Assembly (NCBI GenBank): GCA_963931925.1
Contig: OZ007569.1
Span: 73,088,118-73,152,117 of the forward strand
From: Onchidella celtica
Taxonomy: Eukaryota > Mollusca > Gastropoda > Systellommatophora > Onchidiidae
Length of the DNA: 64,000 bases
Reading direction: 5' to 3'
Below are positions 51,601 through 54,365 of the stretch, in pieces; the first letter of the stretch is position 1, and each line of letters begins with the position of its first letter. The notes beneath the pieces are model-generated. The model was not told the DNA's origin and ran no database searches. It saw nothing but the letters and a program-made list of their open reading frames with translations. Position numbers and translations under genes: made by a program.

Positions 51601-53668
51601 AGTGCTCAAACAGACAAAATTTTAGATACTTCACTATACTATTAGGACTGCATCAGTTCCTGAATCAGTTGTGGGACTTTACATGACATTTTGCTCAATG
51701 AATGAATAATCTATGGTTAATGCAAGCCACACACAATGTTGTTGAGCCCATACAGCAACTGTGACTAACCTAAGCAAATCCTGCACCAACTGACAAATTA
51801 GAAAAGAGTTATAAATATTACCTTATTTACAACATGCCCAACGTGTGTTTTCCCATTTGCATATGGTGGACCATCATGAAGCACAAACTCTTTGTCCCAG
51901 TCCTGTTGTCTCTGCCACTGATACAGAGTCTGAAATCCCTTTGTCTGAACCATTTCAAAATATAACATGATGAGTAAAATGTAATTTAATTCATGTCCAT
52001 ACTCTCTGCTTCCCACTTTTAGAAATCACATTTAGAAGACGTTTGTTCGCAGTGATTTTCACCTCAGTGCAATACAATAATTTAATATCAAAGCATTTAC
52101 CCCTACTTTCAGCGTTGCCCTTCCACTCCCTTTCACTTCTGTGCTGAATTTATCACCATCTGCAACATCATTTTTGGATGCTATCACACTTAAATTAATG
52201 CTATTGATTTTACATGAAATTGGTTAGCCTACCTCAGAAATAATGCAGAGGCTGACAATGTCTTTGGTAATGAATTTTCAGGATTATCAGCTGTACAGAA
52301 AAAGACTGAACAGTCAAAAAAGACAGGCTTCAGTTAAAACTGTCCATGTGACAGCATACAAAAGCTTGAAACAGCAGTAGGCTCCCAAAATGCGACCAAA
52401 AACTGAAATCACAATATGTAAACCTTGGCATGTGGTCATCCGCTTTTCTTGCACTAATTCATTTAAAAAGCATTATATTTTTAATAATAATAATAATAAT
52501 ACATTGTAATAAAGTTCATTTATATAGCGCATATCCAGAGATGCTCTATGCGCTTTAAAAAACATGCAAAAACAGAACAAATCTCATTCCTAACAACTGA
52601 CCACACAAACACTATCTCTCCCTCCTCTCTCTCTCTTTCTCTCTCCTTCACACACACACACAAACACCAATACATATCAGACTATACATCAAAGTGTTTT
52701 CTTAAGAGATAGGTCTTCATTTCAGATCTAAAAAGTGCCTCGCTTTCTATGTTTCGAATATTTGGTGGTAAGGAGTTCCATAAAGGGTTGTGATGGTGGA
52801 TGATCCCTGGTTATTTTCTGGCCATTTGTAGGGATAAAGATTTTGAGGAAACAACTTTTTTATGAACTCAAGATAAGTCTACTGGAAGGTCCGCTACCAC
52901 TACCAGAAGTGATTCTACGCTGTCGGCTCTGGTGAATTGACAACGCCTACTTTGATTGCCATGGAGGTGTAAAGGGGCCACTCAGTTGTTTGAAGTTCAA
53001 AAAATAGAAAAACACTTCTCCTGAAGAAATTATATTGGTGGTCGAACTTCAGTCTAGCCAGTGGTGACACTGGTGCATAATTAATGGCCACAAAAGGGTA
53101 TATTTTTTAGCTTGGACTTTGGACGCTATTACATGTGTTGTTGTTCTATTATGAATGGTTGTGGGGGTGTGGCTCAGCAGCATGATTATCATTAGATGTC
53201 CAACACTGACCAGTAAAAAATATTGTTATCTCAATCATGAATCCAACAACTGGAAGAAAATAAAAGTGGTTGCACACCAGTCGAGTTTATAATTAGATCT
53301 ACATATATATATTATTATCTCCAATTAGGCCTAATTTCAAAATGAAATTGTGTGCTAAACCGAAAAGTGTAGCACTGTATTCAAACAACATTGGGGGCAT
53401 CATCTTCACCTCACTGACTACTTCTGACAGAAACAGGAGGGGGAGACGCATCTTACTTACATGAACAACCTACCTTTAGTATTGCTTCTTCGCGCAGAGC
53501 GGCTGCTCCATTTTTCATTGATAACGGGAAGGCGGTGGTTGGTAAATTTAAAGTGTCGGAATAACGTTTACTTGTGAGGCTCGCTTTCGTCTTTTTGCTT
53601 TTGAATCTAACATGTTTTAAAGTATGGGACGACTTAAGAAGTCTGCAGACCATAAGATACATGACCAT
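12501..53668 (-). CDS. IARS2: IARS2, mitochondrial isoleucyl-tRNA synthetase, complete in 23 exons
   Basis: Class Ia synthetase that charges mitochondrial tRNA-Ile with isoleucine and proofreads valine. I traced all exons from conserved protein blocks; the GT/AG junction phases all agree, giving 2970 bases or 989 residues, close to human (about 1012). Order: basic Ser/Lys/Arg-rich N-terminus (targeting peptide) in exon 1; HIGH motif as HVGH at residues 99-102 (exon 2); Rossmann block [12 protein letters not shown] (exon 3); CP1 editing domain with WTTTPWTIP (exon 7); [11 protein letters not shown] (exon 11); [19 protein letters not shown] (exon 12); DIWFDSG (exon 14); KMSKS at 637-641 (exon 16); anticodon-binding domain (exons 18-20); C-terminal zinc finger C961, C964, C976, C979 (exon 23). 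An in-frame TAA 9 bases upstream fixes the first ATG. Introns 5, 9, 13 and 15 hold large retrotransposons. Confidence 0.96.
12711..12880 (+). repeat. Dispersed repeat shared with 14491-14643
   Basis: About 150 bases beginning CCTAGCCAGTTT and including TTTTTACATATGATG recur in the same orientation at 14491-14643, so the two copies flank IARS2 exons 21 and 22. Family unknown. Confidence 0.55.
13058..13202 (-). CDS. IARS2: IARS2 exon 22
   Basis: 48 codons plus one base of poorly conserved C-terminal sequence with an S-rich start. Accepted from the open frame, acceptor TTGCAG, donor G|GTAAGA, and phase agreement. Confidence 0.86.
13245..13935. repeat. Degenerate minisatellite filling IARS2 intron 21
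   Basis: About 15 imperfect units of roughly 40-50 bases built on ACAGACATGTCAACAGTCAG and GTGGGTGTGGCAT. It occupies almost the whole intron between exons 22 and 21. Confidence 0.85.
13978..14165 (-). CDS. IARS2: IARS2 exon 21
   Basis: Two bases plus 62 codons; VFKLGW and MRRSLVDRL. Conservation is moderate, but the exon is phase-locked to both neighbours. Confidence 0.9.
14196..14714. mobile_element. Candidate TIR element (MITE), copy 1
   Basis: Ends are imperfect inverted repeats: GACCGTTCCCTAAAACTGTAG on the left, with CTACAGTCTTTGGGAACGGT on the right. Related ends are at 56829-57022 and in the element split by the LTR retrotransposon at 42628/49518. No transposase; target duplication unclear. 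Confidence 0.5.
14752..15003 (+). repeat. Dispersed 'ATTCCAGG' repeat, copy 2
   Basis: Same family as 4695-4920; ends TTTCAGGTTGTGCAGGAA. In IARS2 intron 20. Confidence 0.55.
15287..15444 (-). CDS. IARS2: IARS2 exon 20
   Basis: One base, 52 codons, one base; [20 protein letters not shown] matches the human APILPHLAEEVFQHI block. Confidence 0.96.
16950..17056 (-). CDS. IARS2: IARS2 exon 19
   Basis: 35 codons plus two bases; [20 protein letters not shown] then ISNTRDR, equivalent to human LSNFYFSIIKDRLY. Confidence 0.93.
17205..17395 (+). repeat. Dispersed 'ATTCCAGG' repeat, copy 3
   Basis: Shorter copy of the same family, from GGAATGTTTTTCCAGGGC to ATTCCAGGTATGCATGGGAA. In IARS2 intron 18. 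Confidence 0.5.
17810..17941 (-). CDS. IARS2: IARS2 exon 18
   Basis: 44 codons, phase 0/0; [16 protein letters not shown] and VDKYMLYLL, start of the helical anticodon-binding domain. Confidence 0.96.
18185..18310 (-). repeat. Dispersed repeat with GGCAAATTTCCC tail, copy 2
   Basis: Minus-strand copy of the tail at 39180-39290; GCACTGTGGCGACGACATGC, CTGCTCCAGTTGTAAC and the AAATTTCCCAAATGGGATT block occur in the same order. Confidence 0.6.
18671..18796 (-). CDS. IARS2: IARS2 exon 17
   Basis: 42 codons, phase 0/0; [13 protein letters not shown] is conserved (human [13 protein letters not shown]). Confidence 0.96.
19067..19169 (-). CDS. IARS2: IARS2 exon 16 (KMSKS motif)
   Basis: One base plus 34 codons; [16 protein letters not shown] carries the second ATP-binding signature. 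Donor CAG|GTAGGT. Confidence 0.97.
19217..19349. repeat. Short tandem repeat hosting the LTR insertion
   Basis: Two and a half imperfect units of about 56 bases containing GACAGTCTGACTGTGGTCATC and AAAATATTTAAAATACTG. The array resumes at 27638 after the LTR element, so the retrotransposon landed inside it. Confidence 0.7.
19355..20505 (+). repeat. 5' LTR of element A
   Basis: 1151 bp, TGTCAC...GTGACA. It contains AATAAA at 20400-20405 and an 18-base tandem duplication around 20104-20139. Confidence 0.95.
20507..20519 (+). other. Primer-binding site of element A (tRNA-Pro-like)
   Basis: TGGGGGCTCGTCC starts one base after the LTR and matches the first 13 bases of the known tRNA-Pro primer site; it then diverges. 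Confidence 0.75.
20520..21466 (+). other. Untranslated leader of element A
   Basis: About 950 bases between the primer site and the gag start, T-rich and without a supported ORF. It presumably carries packaging signals (inference). Confidence 0.6.
21467..23818 (+). CDS. Element A ORF1: gag, protease, N-terminal integrase
   Basis: 783 residues. Residues 1-110 are a highly charged coiled coil. The capsid follows; its C-terminal part (around 235-285, [10 protein letters not shown] then [12 protein letters not shown]) resembles the SCAN fold pattern. Two CX2CX4HX4C zinc knuckles lie near 388-420 ([28 protein letters not shown]). The aspartic protease motif is LRDTGSTVV near 505. The integrase HHCC zinc domain (H...H...CKTCSAC) begins near 695, and the first catalytic Asp is in SIDLVGPF. 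The frame then ends prematurely at TAA 23816-23818, a few codons after a run of five G, while the rest of the integrase continues in another frame. I regard this as a disabling indel or a homopolymer sequencing error. Confidence 0.93.
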   Translation: MAELQQLMKLGKELGLEGEELRGWIKEQQADLRDERAKDREREKEAEDKQQEREAKDKEEEREFKLKELQQEREFKLKELEDKQQEREARIRIAELEIKKNTPTETVERQVHNKGGVRIKLPTFDDRKDDIDAFLYRFELNAQLQWGENKELWATYLASLLQGRALTYFKELQREDVQDYDKLKALLLRRFARTEEYFREQFRRARADTREDFAAFVARLTEYFANWVDLAHVGADFAKLKDLMIRDQLYASCHKDLVAFLKENEPATVQEASKLAEAYRTAHPSKPVARAYVQDAGYVAVVEGSPAGLRDRSRQRGAYGGQAQGQRRGYHQSPAYGSGKFDRAGGLGRGNGRGRVVTFADDRRHRDSSSGRDGSRGPRPSAAQGAECWTCGRVGHFSRECRAAKCWNCGRADHISVNCPAGRIAANVDSSSSPCSPNKFHHAAACVTSDNGGGQYSKCPSCEKLLSSGVLPCGRKIPVINSCHTGGGLRVYPGFVGDEPVSVLRDTGSTVVGVHRDCIRDSQLTGETVPCIQFSGAIEKLPMARIVIDTPFLSGEVEAVVGCFPGAQLIIGNVSRVVSPSDENVQAWSQSKGIDFCAAVETRRRVADKDKIRPLATPAVNLDITPERLARLQREDPSLNPCFGEARTEKTRRYKNGSSSFIVQAGILFRKYVTVASILKQVVVPALLIATVLHLAHDVPLAGHMGIARTKERVLKNFYWPSVHRDVQVYCKTCSACQKTTHKGRTPQAPLQKIPTVSEPFKKVSIDLVGPFTQRPIGGIDFS
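23803..26136 (+). CDS. Element A ORF2: integrase core, reverse transcriptase, RNase H
   Basis: Continues from ORF1 in a different frame; the first ATG is at 23896 but homology begins at about 23803. Integrase catalytic Asp in ILSDRGAQF and Glu in [11 protein letters not shown], then a GPY/F module ([10 protein letters not shown]). The reverse transcriptase follows, with [17 protein letters not shown] and the active site FFDD (VVSFFDDIA), where most relatives have Y/FxDD. RNase H residues are in [17 protein letters not shown] and QTDHKPLTF. The stop is TAG. The integrase-before-RT order is seen directly. Without the upstream frame no complete integrase is made. Confidence 0.93.
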   Translation, partial: NRFFLTVICNATRWPEAVPLRTITSEAVAEALFAIFARVGIPEQILSDRGAQFTSEMMKELFRLFSIQPITTTPYHPQANGMCERLNSTLKSMLRKVAADRPKDWDRYIPAVLFAYREVRQESTGFSPFEMMYGRSPRGPTDVLRDMMTSPSSGDDEQVSVFQYLVDLRERLSSARTIAEEASGIASKRAKDYKDRGSKLRIFKPGDKVLLLLPTDHNKLLMTWKGPYVIERVVSKVDYAIHIDGTSKVFHVNMLQRFYERPQYLCAQTKPEESVFSVACTGVVDQSDCDVSDTEAQQELQIQLPELTPTQGYRDVKINPDLTSSRGRELKTLLASFPDVVTDLPGRTTVIQHQIKLTSDKPVFLRPYPLPFSSRDRVIKEVESMLKLDVIEPSTSPYSSPIVLVKKLDGSVRFCIDFRRLNTITVGDREPIPFQEELIASLAGSTWFSKIDLTKGYWEIPLTEESKQYTAFQTPIGLFQFKVMPFGLVNAPATFARLMRLVLKDIPNVVSFFDDIACHTSTWSDHIQTITVIFQRLRHFGLTAKPAKMDLACPEIIFLGHIVGRGVQRPEVTKIDKLVGLQIPKTKKQVRSLVGILNYYRKFIPNFSSLSSSLTDLTKKGQPDKVQWTSECQTSFDNLVTALSSSPILILPDFRSNFILRTDASDSGVGACLLQEKNECLHPVCYVSRKLLQRERKYSVIERECLAIVWSVQKLGRYLMGREFCIQTDHKPLTFLSKNRSSSPRLSRWALALQPYTFVIQPIPGTSNHIADYLSRA
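26466..26486 (+). other. Polypurine tract of element A
   Basis: T-run followed by GGGGTGGGGGATGA directly before the 3' LTR, the expected plus-strand primer. Confidence 0.75.
26487..27637 (+). repeat. 3' LTR of element A
   Basis: 1151 bp, same length and apparently same sequence as the 5' LTR. Followed by target duplication GTCTC. Confidence 0.95.
27923..28031 (-). CDS. IARS2: IARS2 exon 15
   Basis: [20 protein letters not shown] and SLLTSV, conserved. Donor AG|GTAAGA. The 8.3-kb LTR element begins 285 bases downstream. Confidence 0.96.
28032..28847. other. IARS2 intron 14
   Basis: 816 bases, A/T-rich, with an A-run near 28585. No repeat or gene was recognised. Confidence 0.6.
28848..28941 (-). 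CDS. IARS2: IARS2 exon 14 (acceptor altered by LINE)
   Basis: 31 codons plus one base: [20 protein letters not shown], conserved catalytic-core block. The acceptor AG is at 28942-28943; only 17 bases of native intron separate the exon from the LINE tail. Confidence 0.95.
28985..32002 (-). CDS. LINE ORF: AP-like endonuclease and reverse transcriptase
   Basis: About 1005 residues of open frame with no stop. Residues 35-260 form an endonuclease/exonuclease/phosphatase domain ([36 protein letters not shown]). Reverse transcriptase follows with [30 protein letters not shown] and the active site FADD near residue 750. The C-terminus is basic ([14 protein letters not shown]) and ends [14 protein letters not shown]. 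The first codon of the open stretch is TTG; the first in-frame ATG is 12 codons in (31966), and the frame stays open upstream to about 32119 without an ATG. The ORF looks functional. Confidence 0.93.
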   Translation of the reverse strand: MGEGGASAPVDSMKDNGQSRKDSTGLTAPSSNKSLRIASWNVRSMYEAGKSAQVTMEMRRYRLHILGVSETRWIQSGLKQLNSGEKILYSGREDKKHTEGVAIILSKHAQRSLRGWEPYGRRIILASFTTKNKNINMNIVQIYAPTNEATDEDKDDFYNQLQEIVDTLPRKDVNIIMGDANAKIGQDNTGYEDIMGCNGLGQMNENGERFASFCAFNSYVIGGSVFPHKRIHKATWISPDGVTENQIDHFCITRRFRRSLEDVIVQRGADVGSDHHMLLARLKLRLKKQGTRAGTKRRKFQVSLLDGDKKEEFQLTLRNRFKPLVDLEETVDLETHWAKVKGVFTSTCQDVLGEKKVEHKEWISQKSLDLIRIRRDLKEQVNASRTRSSRVGNQEEYRASAKEVKKSIKKDKEEFIAMLAEKAEKAATGGHMRILYQTTKTLAGKYGKPEVPVKDYNRKAIFGKEAQAKRWIEHFNSLLNRPPPSNPPDILPARNDLPISCDPPTKAEINDAIKQLNRGKAAGPDQIPPEALKADAAGAAEGLHSLFSRIWIGGKFPKDWKEGHLVKLPKKGDLSNCSNYRGITLLSIPGKVFNRIILKRIQNATDPKLREEQAGFRSNRSTTDQIATLRIIVEQSLEWNSQLIVNFLDYEKAFDSIDRETLWRILRHYGIPEKMVNLIKSMYEGTSCRVVHDGELTDSFDIKTGVRQGCLLSPFLFVLVIDWLMKETTSGGRNGIQWTPWTQLDDLDFADDLALLSHTHDQMQAKTTALNKISESIGLRIHPAKSKVLKIVAPPSAQVRVGDQPLEDVESFCYLGSIIDNKGGTEAEVKARIGKAQAAFTSLSKIWRTKDISLKTKLRIFNSNVKSVLLYGCETWNASQACIKRIQVFINRCLRKLLKIRWTDKVSNEIVWKRTRQSPVREEIGRRRWRWIGHTLRRPGNSITKKVLDWNPQGKRSRGRPRGTWRRARENDVQRSGKTWNNVKRLAHDREGWKVFVGGLYPDPG
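32003..32207 (-). other. LINE 5' UTR with strong hairpins
   Basis: On the minus strand the 5' end can fold into GCCC/GGGC, then CCCTCTT-GCAG-AAGAGGG, then GTCG/CGAC around TAAGAGG. This is a candidate structured or ribozyme-like 5' end, not shown to be one. Confidence 0.45.
32715..32817 (-). CDS. IARS2: IARS2 exon 13
   Basis: One base plus 34 codons: [20 protein letters not shown], matching human VEQHGSDIWWTL. The following intron contains the full-length LINE. Confidence 0.94.
33244..33284 (-). repeat. Dispersed hairpin repeat, diverged copy 3
   Basis: Minus strand reads ACAGAAAATCTTTGGGGTCA followed by CAACAGG, similar to the copies at 1626 and 6376 but with a damaged stem. Confidence 0.4.
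33469..33629 (-). CDS. IARS2: IARS2 exon 12
   Basis: 53 codons plus two bases. [19 protein letters not shown] closes the editing insertion and returns to the catalytic core. Confidence 0.97.
34195..34340 (-). CDS. IARS2: IARS2 exon 11
   Basis: Two bases plus 48 codons: [20 protein letters not shown] and QWFINV, strongly conserved. Confidence 0.96.
34876..34966 (-). CDS. IARS2: IARS2 exon 10
   Basis: 30 codons plus one base: [20 protein letters not shown], matching human DCLVDEDGVF. Donor G|GTAGGG. Confidence 0.92.
34967..36278. other. IARS2 intron 9, unassigned part
   Basis: 1.3 kb between exon 10 and the LINE fragment. No gene or clear repeat structure was recognised. Confidence 0.5.
36290..37007 (-). 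mobile_element. 5'-truncated LINE copy (718 bp)
   Basis: Nearly identical to the 3' end of the LINE at 28959-32207 (about five differences by eye over 700 bases). It carries the last ~227 codons of the ORF plus a short GAT tail. An 11-bp target duplication TTTAGTATCTT lies at 36279-36289 and 37008-37018. Same orientation as the full-length copy, in IARS2 intron 9. Confidence 0.93.
37237..37403 (-). CDS. IARS2: IARS2 exon 9
   Basis: Editing-domain core: [19 protein letters not shown], the threonine-rich and GxxHTAPAHG blocks typical of ILVM synthetases. Donor ACA|GTAAGT. Confidence 0.96.
38177..38292 (-). CDS. IARS2: IARS2 exon 8
   Basis: A weakly conserved part of the editing domain ([19 protein letters not shown]). 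Accepted because the reading frame, the splice sites and both neighbouring phases agree. Confidence 0.88.
38325..38470. repeat. SINE-like 'TATAGC' repeat
   Basis: Contains TTTATATAGC, then a trinucleotide stretch, then GGCTCTGGGGCTTTACAG, resembling the 3' domain seen more clearly at 52499-52830. Boundaries uncertain. Confidence 0.4.
38837..39290 (+). mobile_element. tRNA-derived SINE
   Basis: The head has an RNA polymerase III A box (TGGTCTAGAGGC, 38843-38854) and B box (GGTTCAAAACC, 38886-38896); CCGGG-TTCAAAA-CCCGG forms a perfect T-arm. The body contains GGTCGCTGCCTGGGCAAAAT and a 16-C run (39149-39164), and the 3' part shares the GGCAAATTTCCC tail of other repeats. The 3' part may be a second, adjacent element. 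In IARS2 intron 7/8 DNA, antisense to the gene. Confidence 0.65.
39385..39530. mobile_element. Short piggyBac-like MITE
   Basis: TTAA at 39385-39388 and a mutated TTAC at 39527-39530 flank 138 bases whose ends are inverted: CACTTTCACTGC and GGCAATGAAGGGG. Same type as 7855-8186. Confidence 0.6.
39601..39630. repeat. (GT)n followed by 18-G run
   Basis: A GT microsatellite passes into 18 consecutive G (39613-39630), 130 bases from IARS2 exon 7. Confidence 0.9.
39760..39850 (-). CDS. IARS2: IARS2 exon 7
   Basis: Start of the CP1 editing domain: [19 protein letters not shown]. Acceptor CATTTCAG, donor AA|GTAAGT. Confidence 0.95.
40249..40358 (-). CDS. IARS2: IARS2 exon 6
   Basis: One base, 36 codons, one base. 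[19 protein letters not shown] is diagnostic. The donor ATAG|GTCAGT was chosen because it alone keeps phase with exon 7; an earlier GTCATA does not. Confidence 0.93.
40670..40870 (+). repeat. Dispersed repeat shared with 5060-5260
   Basis: Second copy; blocks TTCAGCTCTTTCAAGTGCC, TTTATTTTGGAGACGAGG and AGGTGGACTTAGG. Family unknown. Confidence 0.5.
40969..41568 (-). mobile_element. Solo LTR, related to element B family
   Basis: A 600-bp LTR on the minus strand with perfect target duplication GTCTG at 40964-40968 and 41569-41573. Its 3' end (AACGTGCTGAATTTTGCATC then AACTGTTACA) matches the 3' ends of element B LTRs and of the solo LTR at 55224. TATATATAAGG and ATTAAA lie in the same relative order. 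A solo LTR arises by recombination between the two LTRs of a full element. Confidence 0.9.
41574..42627. other. IARS2 intron 5, unassigned part
   Basis: About 1 kb with no recognised gene or repeat. Confidence 0.5.
42747..43349 (+). repeat. 5' LTR of element B
   Basis: 603 bp. TATATATA at 43087-43095 is a likely promoter TATA box and ATTAAA follows around 43204-43209. Confidence 0.95.
43353..43370 (+). other. Primer-binding site of element B (tRNA-Pro)
   Basis: TGGGGGCTCGTCCGGGAT, 18 of 18 bases identical to the tRNA-Pro primer site classically described in gammaretroviruses, three bases after the LTR. Confidence 0.92.
43458..47966 (+). CDS. Element B gag-pol polyprotein (1502 aa, intact)
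   Basis: Residues 1-95: charged coiled coil with repeated RMEQLK units. Capsid about 100-270, with a SCAN-like C-terminal part near 215-265 ([10 protein letters not shown], then [13 protein letters not shown]). Zinc knuckles near 290-303 ([14 protein letters not shown]) and 315-328 ([14 protein letters not shown]). Protease DTG near 415. Integrase: HHCC domain from about 597, catalytic D, D, E in [15 protein letters not shown] and LVERFNGTL (about 668, 727, 764), GPY/F module near 903. Reverse transcriptase about 1040-1290 with YVDD near 1236. RNase H from 1385 ([28 protein letters not shown]) to the end. No stop or frameshift between gag and pol, so it is made as a single polyprotein. The order is Gmr1-type. 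Confidence 0.97.
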   Translation: MSEAIGRLSQEADALELTGKERQDYIRDGLREERERERQERMEQLKMERERQDRMEQLKIEAQEKEAQRQHELEMERIRHQRGGESTQGTSDHASSKRPKLPAFQDKKDDLDSWLLRFERFAETAEWPRSTWTTSLSALLTGRALECFCRLPIDEAKDYDKVKEALQKRYNLSEDGYRLMFRQGKPEDGEDVGMFLTRIKTYLERWIKLSKTEETYEGVRDLFVREQFMDACPPDLATHVRERKPKTLQDIADSAEAYLVARNRTLSGSARLQSRPVRQRPNGDRSPQVCHRCQRPGHKATECRAKLNDKGELKCYLCGKPGHVRRMCPAQKEMGRGKPNKAAAAVVIAADESSRQDATTADTSINVQAVMKDGKLQLAVPVTCGGCSDGRTVEKLKLPVMKGLIGNRAVDVLRDTGCEGVVVRRSLVDDGQLTGGKKLIARIDNSLLAAEEAVIDVKTPYLTGKVTALCLPETICDLVVGNVDGAKDPYDPDTEVMVGAVTTRAQEKRKDLSTSLKVPRAERHAGVDREELIRLQEEDEVIRKLEQKKIPTNRGNKSVHFEKHGGVLYRIYKDLRQATVIRQVVLPEKLREYVLSVAHDSIVGGHLGVKKTKDRVMSNFYWPGIEGDVARYCRSCDICQRTVNKGATPKVHLQSMPVVDVPFRRVAVDLVGPIDPPSEGGHRYILVYIDYATRYPEATPLKKIDAETVAEALVNIYSRLGVPEEILSDQGTQFMSDVMKETNRLLGIRQSTTTVYHPMCNGLVERFNGTLKKTLRRLCAEQPKQWHRYINPLLFAYREVPQESTKFAPFELLYGRTVRGPMHILRQLWTKDVEEPETKTSYQYVMELRERLEDTWKLTTEELSKAQGRQKTYYDRKARERKFRPGDEVLVLLPTNTNKLLVQWKGPYKVVSVIGVNDYRIKMGAKEKTLHANLLKRYIPRTSKAAAVAMEPRPIVTEMCGMDNSRRDTTPEHVNAIKDGGGDSAESVMAEDDLIDKSQPVESASMTVIEDCDLEGDNGGTTEDLADLGSWNQNEGYRDVQYGTQLTSEQRQELCDVVKNYQHVFTNLPGCCQLGEHRIDLTTEVPVRQRPYPVPYAMRDSLKEELSTMERLGIIRRSSSAYASPIVVVKKKDGSNRVCIDYRRLNKITVFDPHPTAAPSEVFQSLSRGKLFSRIDLSKGYWQVKVREQDIPKTAFVTMGEHYEFIRMPFGMRNSGATLNRVVKPLIRGMNNVTAYVDDLLIHTETFDEHVKTLKDLLQRMDQAGLTARPSKCLIGTSEVDFVGHLVGEGMIGLLEENVCKVRDAPRPTTKKEVKAFLGLVGYYHEFIPNFSAIASPLSDLLRKGQPNIVQWDETQEKAYTSLKNVIISKPVLCLPDFSKEFVLATDASDRGLGASLMQEHEGKLYPVAYASRKLLPRETKYSVSERECLAIVWAVKKFTLYLYGKEFVLQTDHRSLEFLNSAKFDSPKLLRWSLFLQSYRFRIHYVKGRENVCADFLSRVF
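47967..48724 (+). other. 3' untranslated part of element B
   Basis: 770 bases between the gag-pol stop and the polypurine tract. A 63-codon ORF inside (48506-48697) is not recognisable; I see no envelope signals such as a signal peptide plus membrane anchor. Confidence 0.6.
48725..48738 (+). other. Polypurine tract of element B
   Basis: AAATTGGGGAGTTG directly before the 3' LTR; short and imperfect but correctly placed. Confidence 0.6.
48739..49341 (+). repeat. 3' LTR of element B
   Basis: 603 bp, same length and apparently same sequence as the 5' LTR; followed by TCAAG. Confidence 0.95.
49697..49746 (-). CDS. IARS2: IARS2 exon 5 (50-bp mini-exon)
   Basis: Sixteen codons plus two bases: [16 protein letters not shown], matching human GLVYRSYKPVFWSPSS. 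Acceptor GTTGCAG, donor CA|GTAAGT. The 6.6-kb LTR element lies downstream in the following intron. Confidence 0.94.
50395..50543 (-). CDS. IARS2: IARS2 exon 4
   Basis: Two bases plus 49 codons. Contains [15 protein letters not shown] and ILYKIYEK. Donor AAG|GTAAAT. Confidence 0.95.
51176..51335 (-). CDS. IARS2: IARS2 exon 3
   Basis: 53 codons plus one base. [10 protein letters not shown], then [14 protein letters not shown], then EIRKR. Donor G|GTGAGA. Confidence 0.96.
51822..51944 (-). CDS. IARS2: IARS2 exon 2 (HIGH motif)
   Basis: 41 codons, phase 0/0. Contains [22 protein letters not shown] is the ATP-binding HIGH signature. Confidence 0.97.
51945..53473. other. IARS2 intron 1
   Basis: 1.5 kb. 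The only recognisable item is the SINE-like repeat at 52499-52830. Confidence 0.6.
52499..52830. repeat. SINE-like dispersed repeat with TATATAGCGC end
   Basis: Begins after an ATA repeat with TTTATATAGCGCATATCC and ATGCGCTTTAAA, passes through a CT/CA-rich stretch and then TCTTAAGAGATAGGTCTTCA and GGAGTTCCATAAAGGG. Such modules are common in marine invertebrate genomes (from memory). Boundaries approximate. Confidence 0.5.
53474..53668 (-). CDS. IARS2: IARS2 exon 1
   Basis: 65 codons, ends phase 0 at AAG|GTAGGT. The N-terminus is rich in K, R, S and hydrophobics with almost no acids ([14 protein letters not shown]...), as expected of a mitochondrial presequence. Conserved [16 protein letters not shown] near the end. 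Confidence 0.92.
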
Positions 53669-54336
53669 ATGACTGTGTTAACATACAGTTCTGTCCCACT
53701 GTTTACACCATCAAGGGCGCTGCCATATTGCAGCTCCGGGCATGTCGAGAATCACAAAAGTCATGGAGGAAAAAAAAAATAATTCCGAGATTTTTAAGAT
53801 TGATGCCAACATAAAATGTCTTAGATCAATGGCTAAAAAAAGACAGTTAAACCACAATTTCAAAAGTGTAACTTTGTTCAAGATTTTTTAAAAAGAGCAA
53901 CATTAAATTTATTGTCTTTTAATCGGTCAATGTCAAAGGTCGGAGGTCAGCAAAGTTTACAGTGAAATTACTTCCGTGTTAAGTGCCTCCGCCTCCAGCT
54001 CAGCTGAGCGAACTGTCGAAGAAGGTAAAGATAGTAAAAAAAGAAAACATCACTGTCAGCCGGGTGAATTCGACGTTTTCAAGAGAAATTGTTTGTTTAG
54101 CGACTTCATAGTTTAGTCTCCGCCATTTCATTACACCAGTTGGCTGTACTGATACCATTTCAGTTGTTCTGGAATAGCATCCGTGGATTTTTGCTGTGTT
54201 ATTATACCCAATTGATATCAGGCTTCTGTTCTGAAATCGAGAGGTCTAAAATGTGGGTCACACAACATCCACTTTAAATCGTTGCAGAGAGGCTGCTGAA
54301 GATCTTGACGACTCACCTGAGCTATGACATTTAATT
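53669..54336. promoter_or_regulatory. Shared upstream region of IARS2 and GPR137-like gene
   Basis: 668 bases between divergent start codons, so both promoters must be in or near it, possibly as one bidirectional promoter. I do not see a convincing TATA box for either gene. The 5' UTR of the right-hand gene probably begins around 54000-54200 (inference). Confidence 0.5.
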
Positions 54337-54365
54337 ATGCCAACTTCGTCGAGTGCAAGAGCTGA
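54324..54365 (+). other. Short upstream ORF overlapping the GPR137-like start
   Basis: ATG at 54324 opens 13 codons ending TGA at 54363-54365, out of frame with and overlapping the main ATG at 54337. It could lower translation of the main ORF. Confidence 0.6.
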
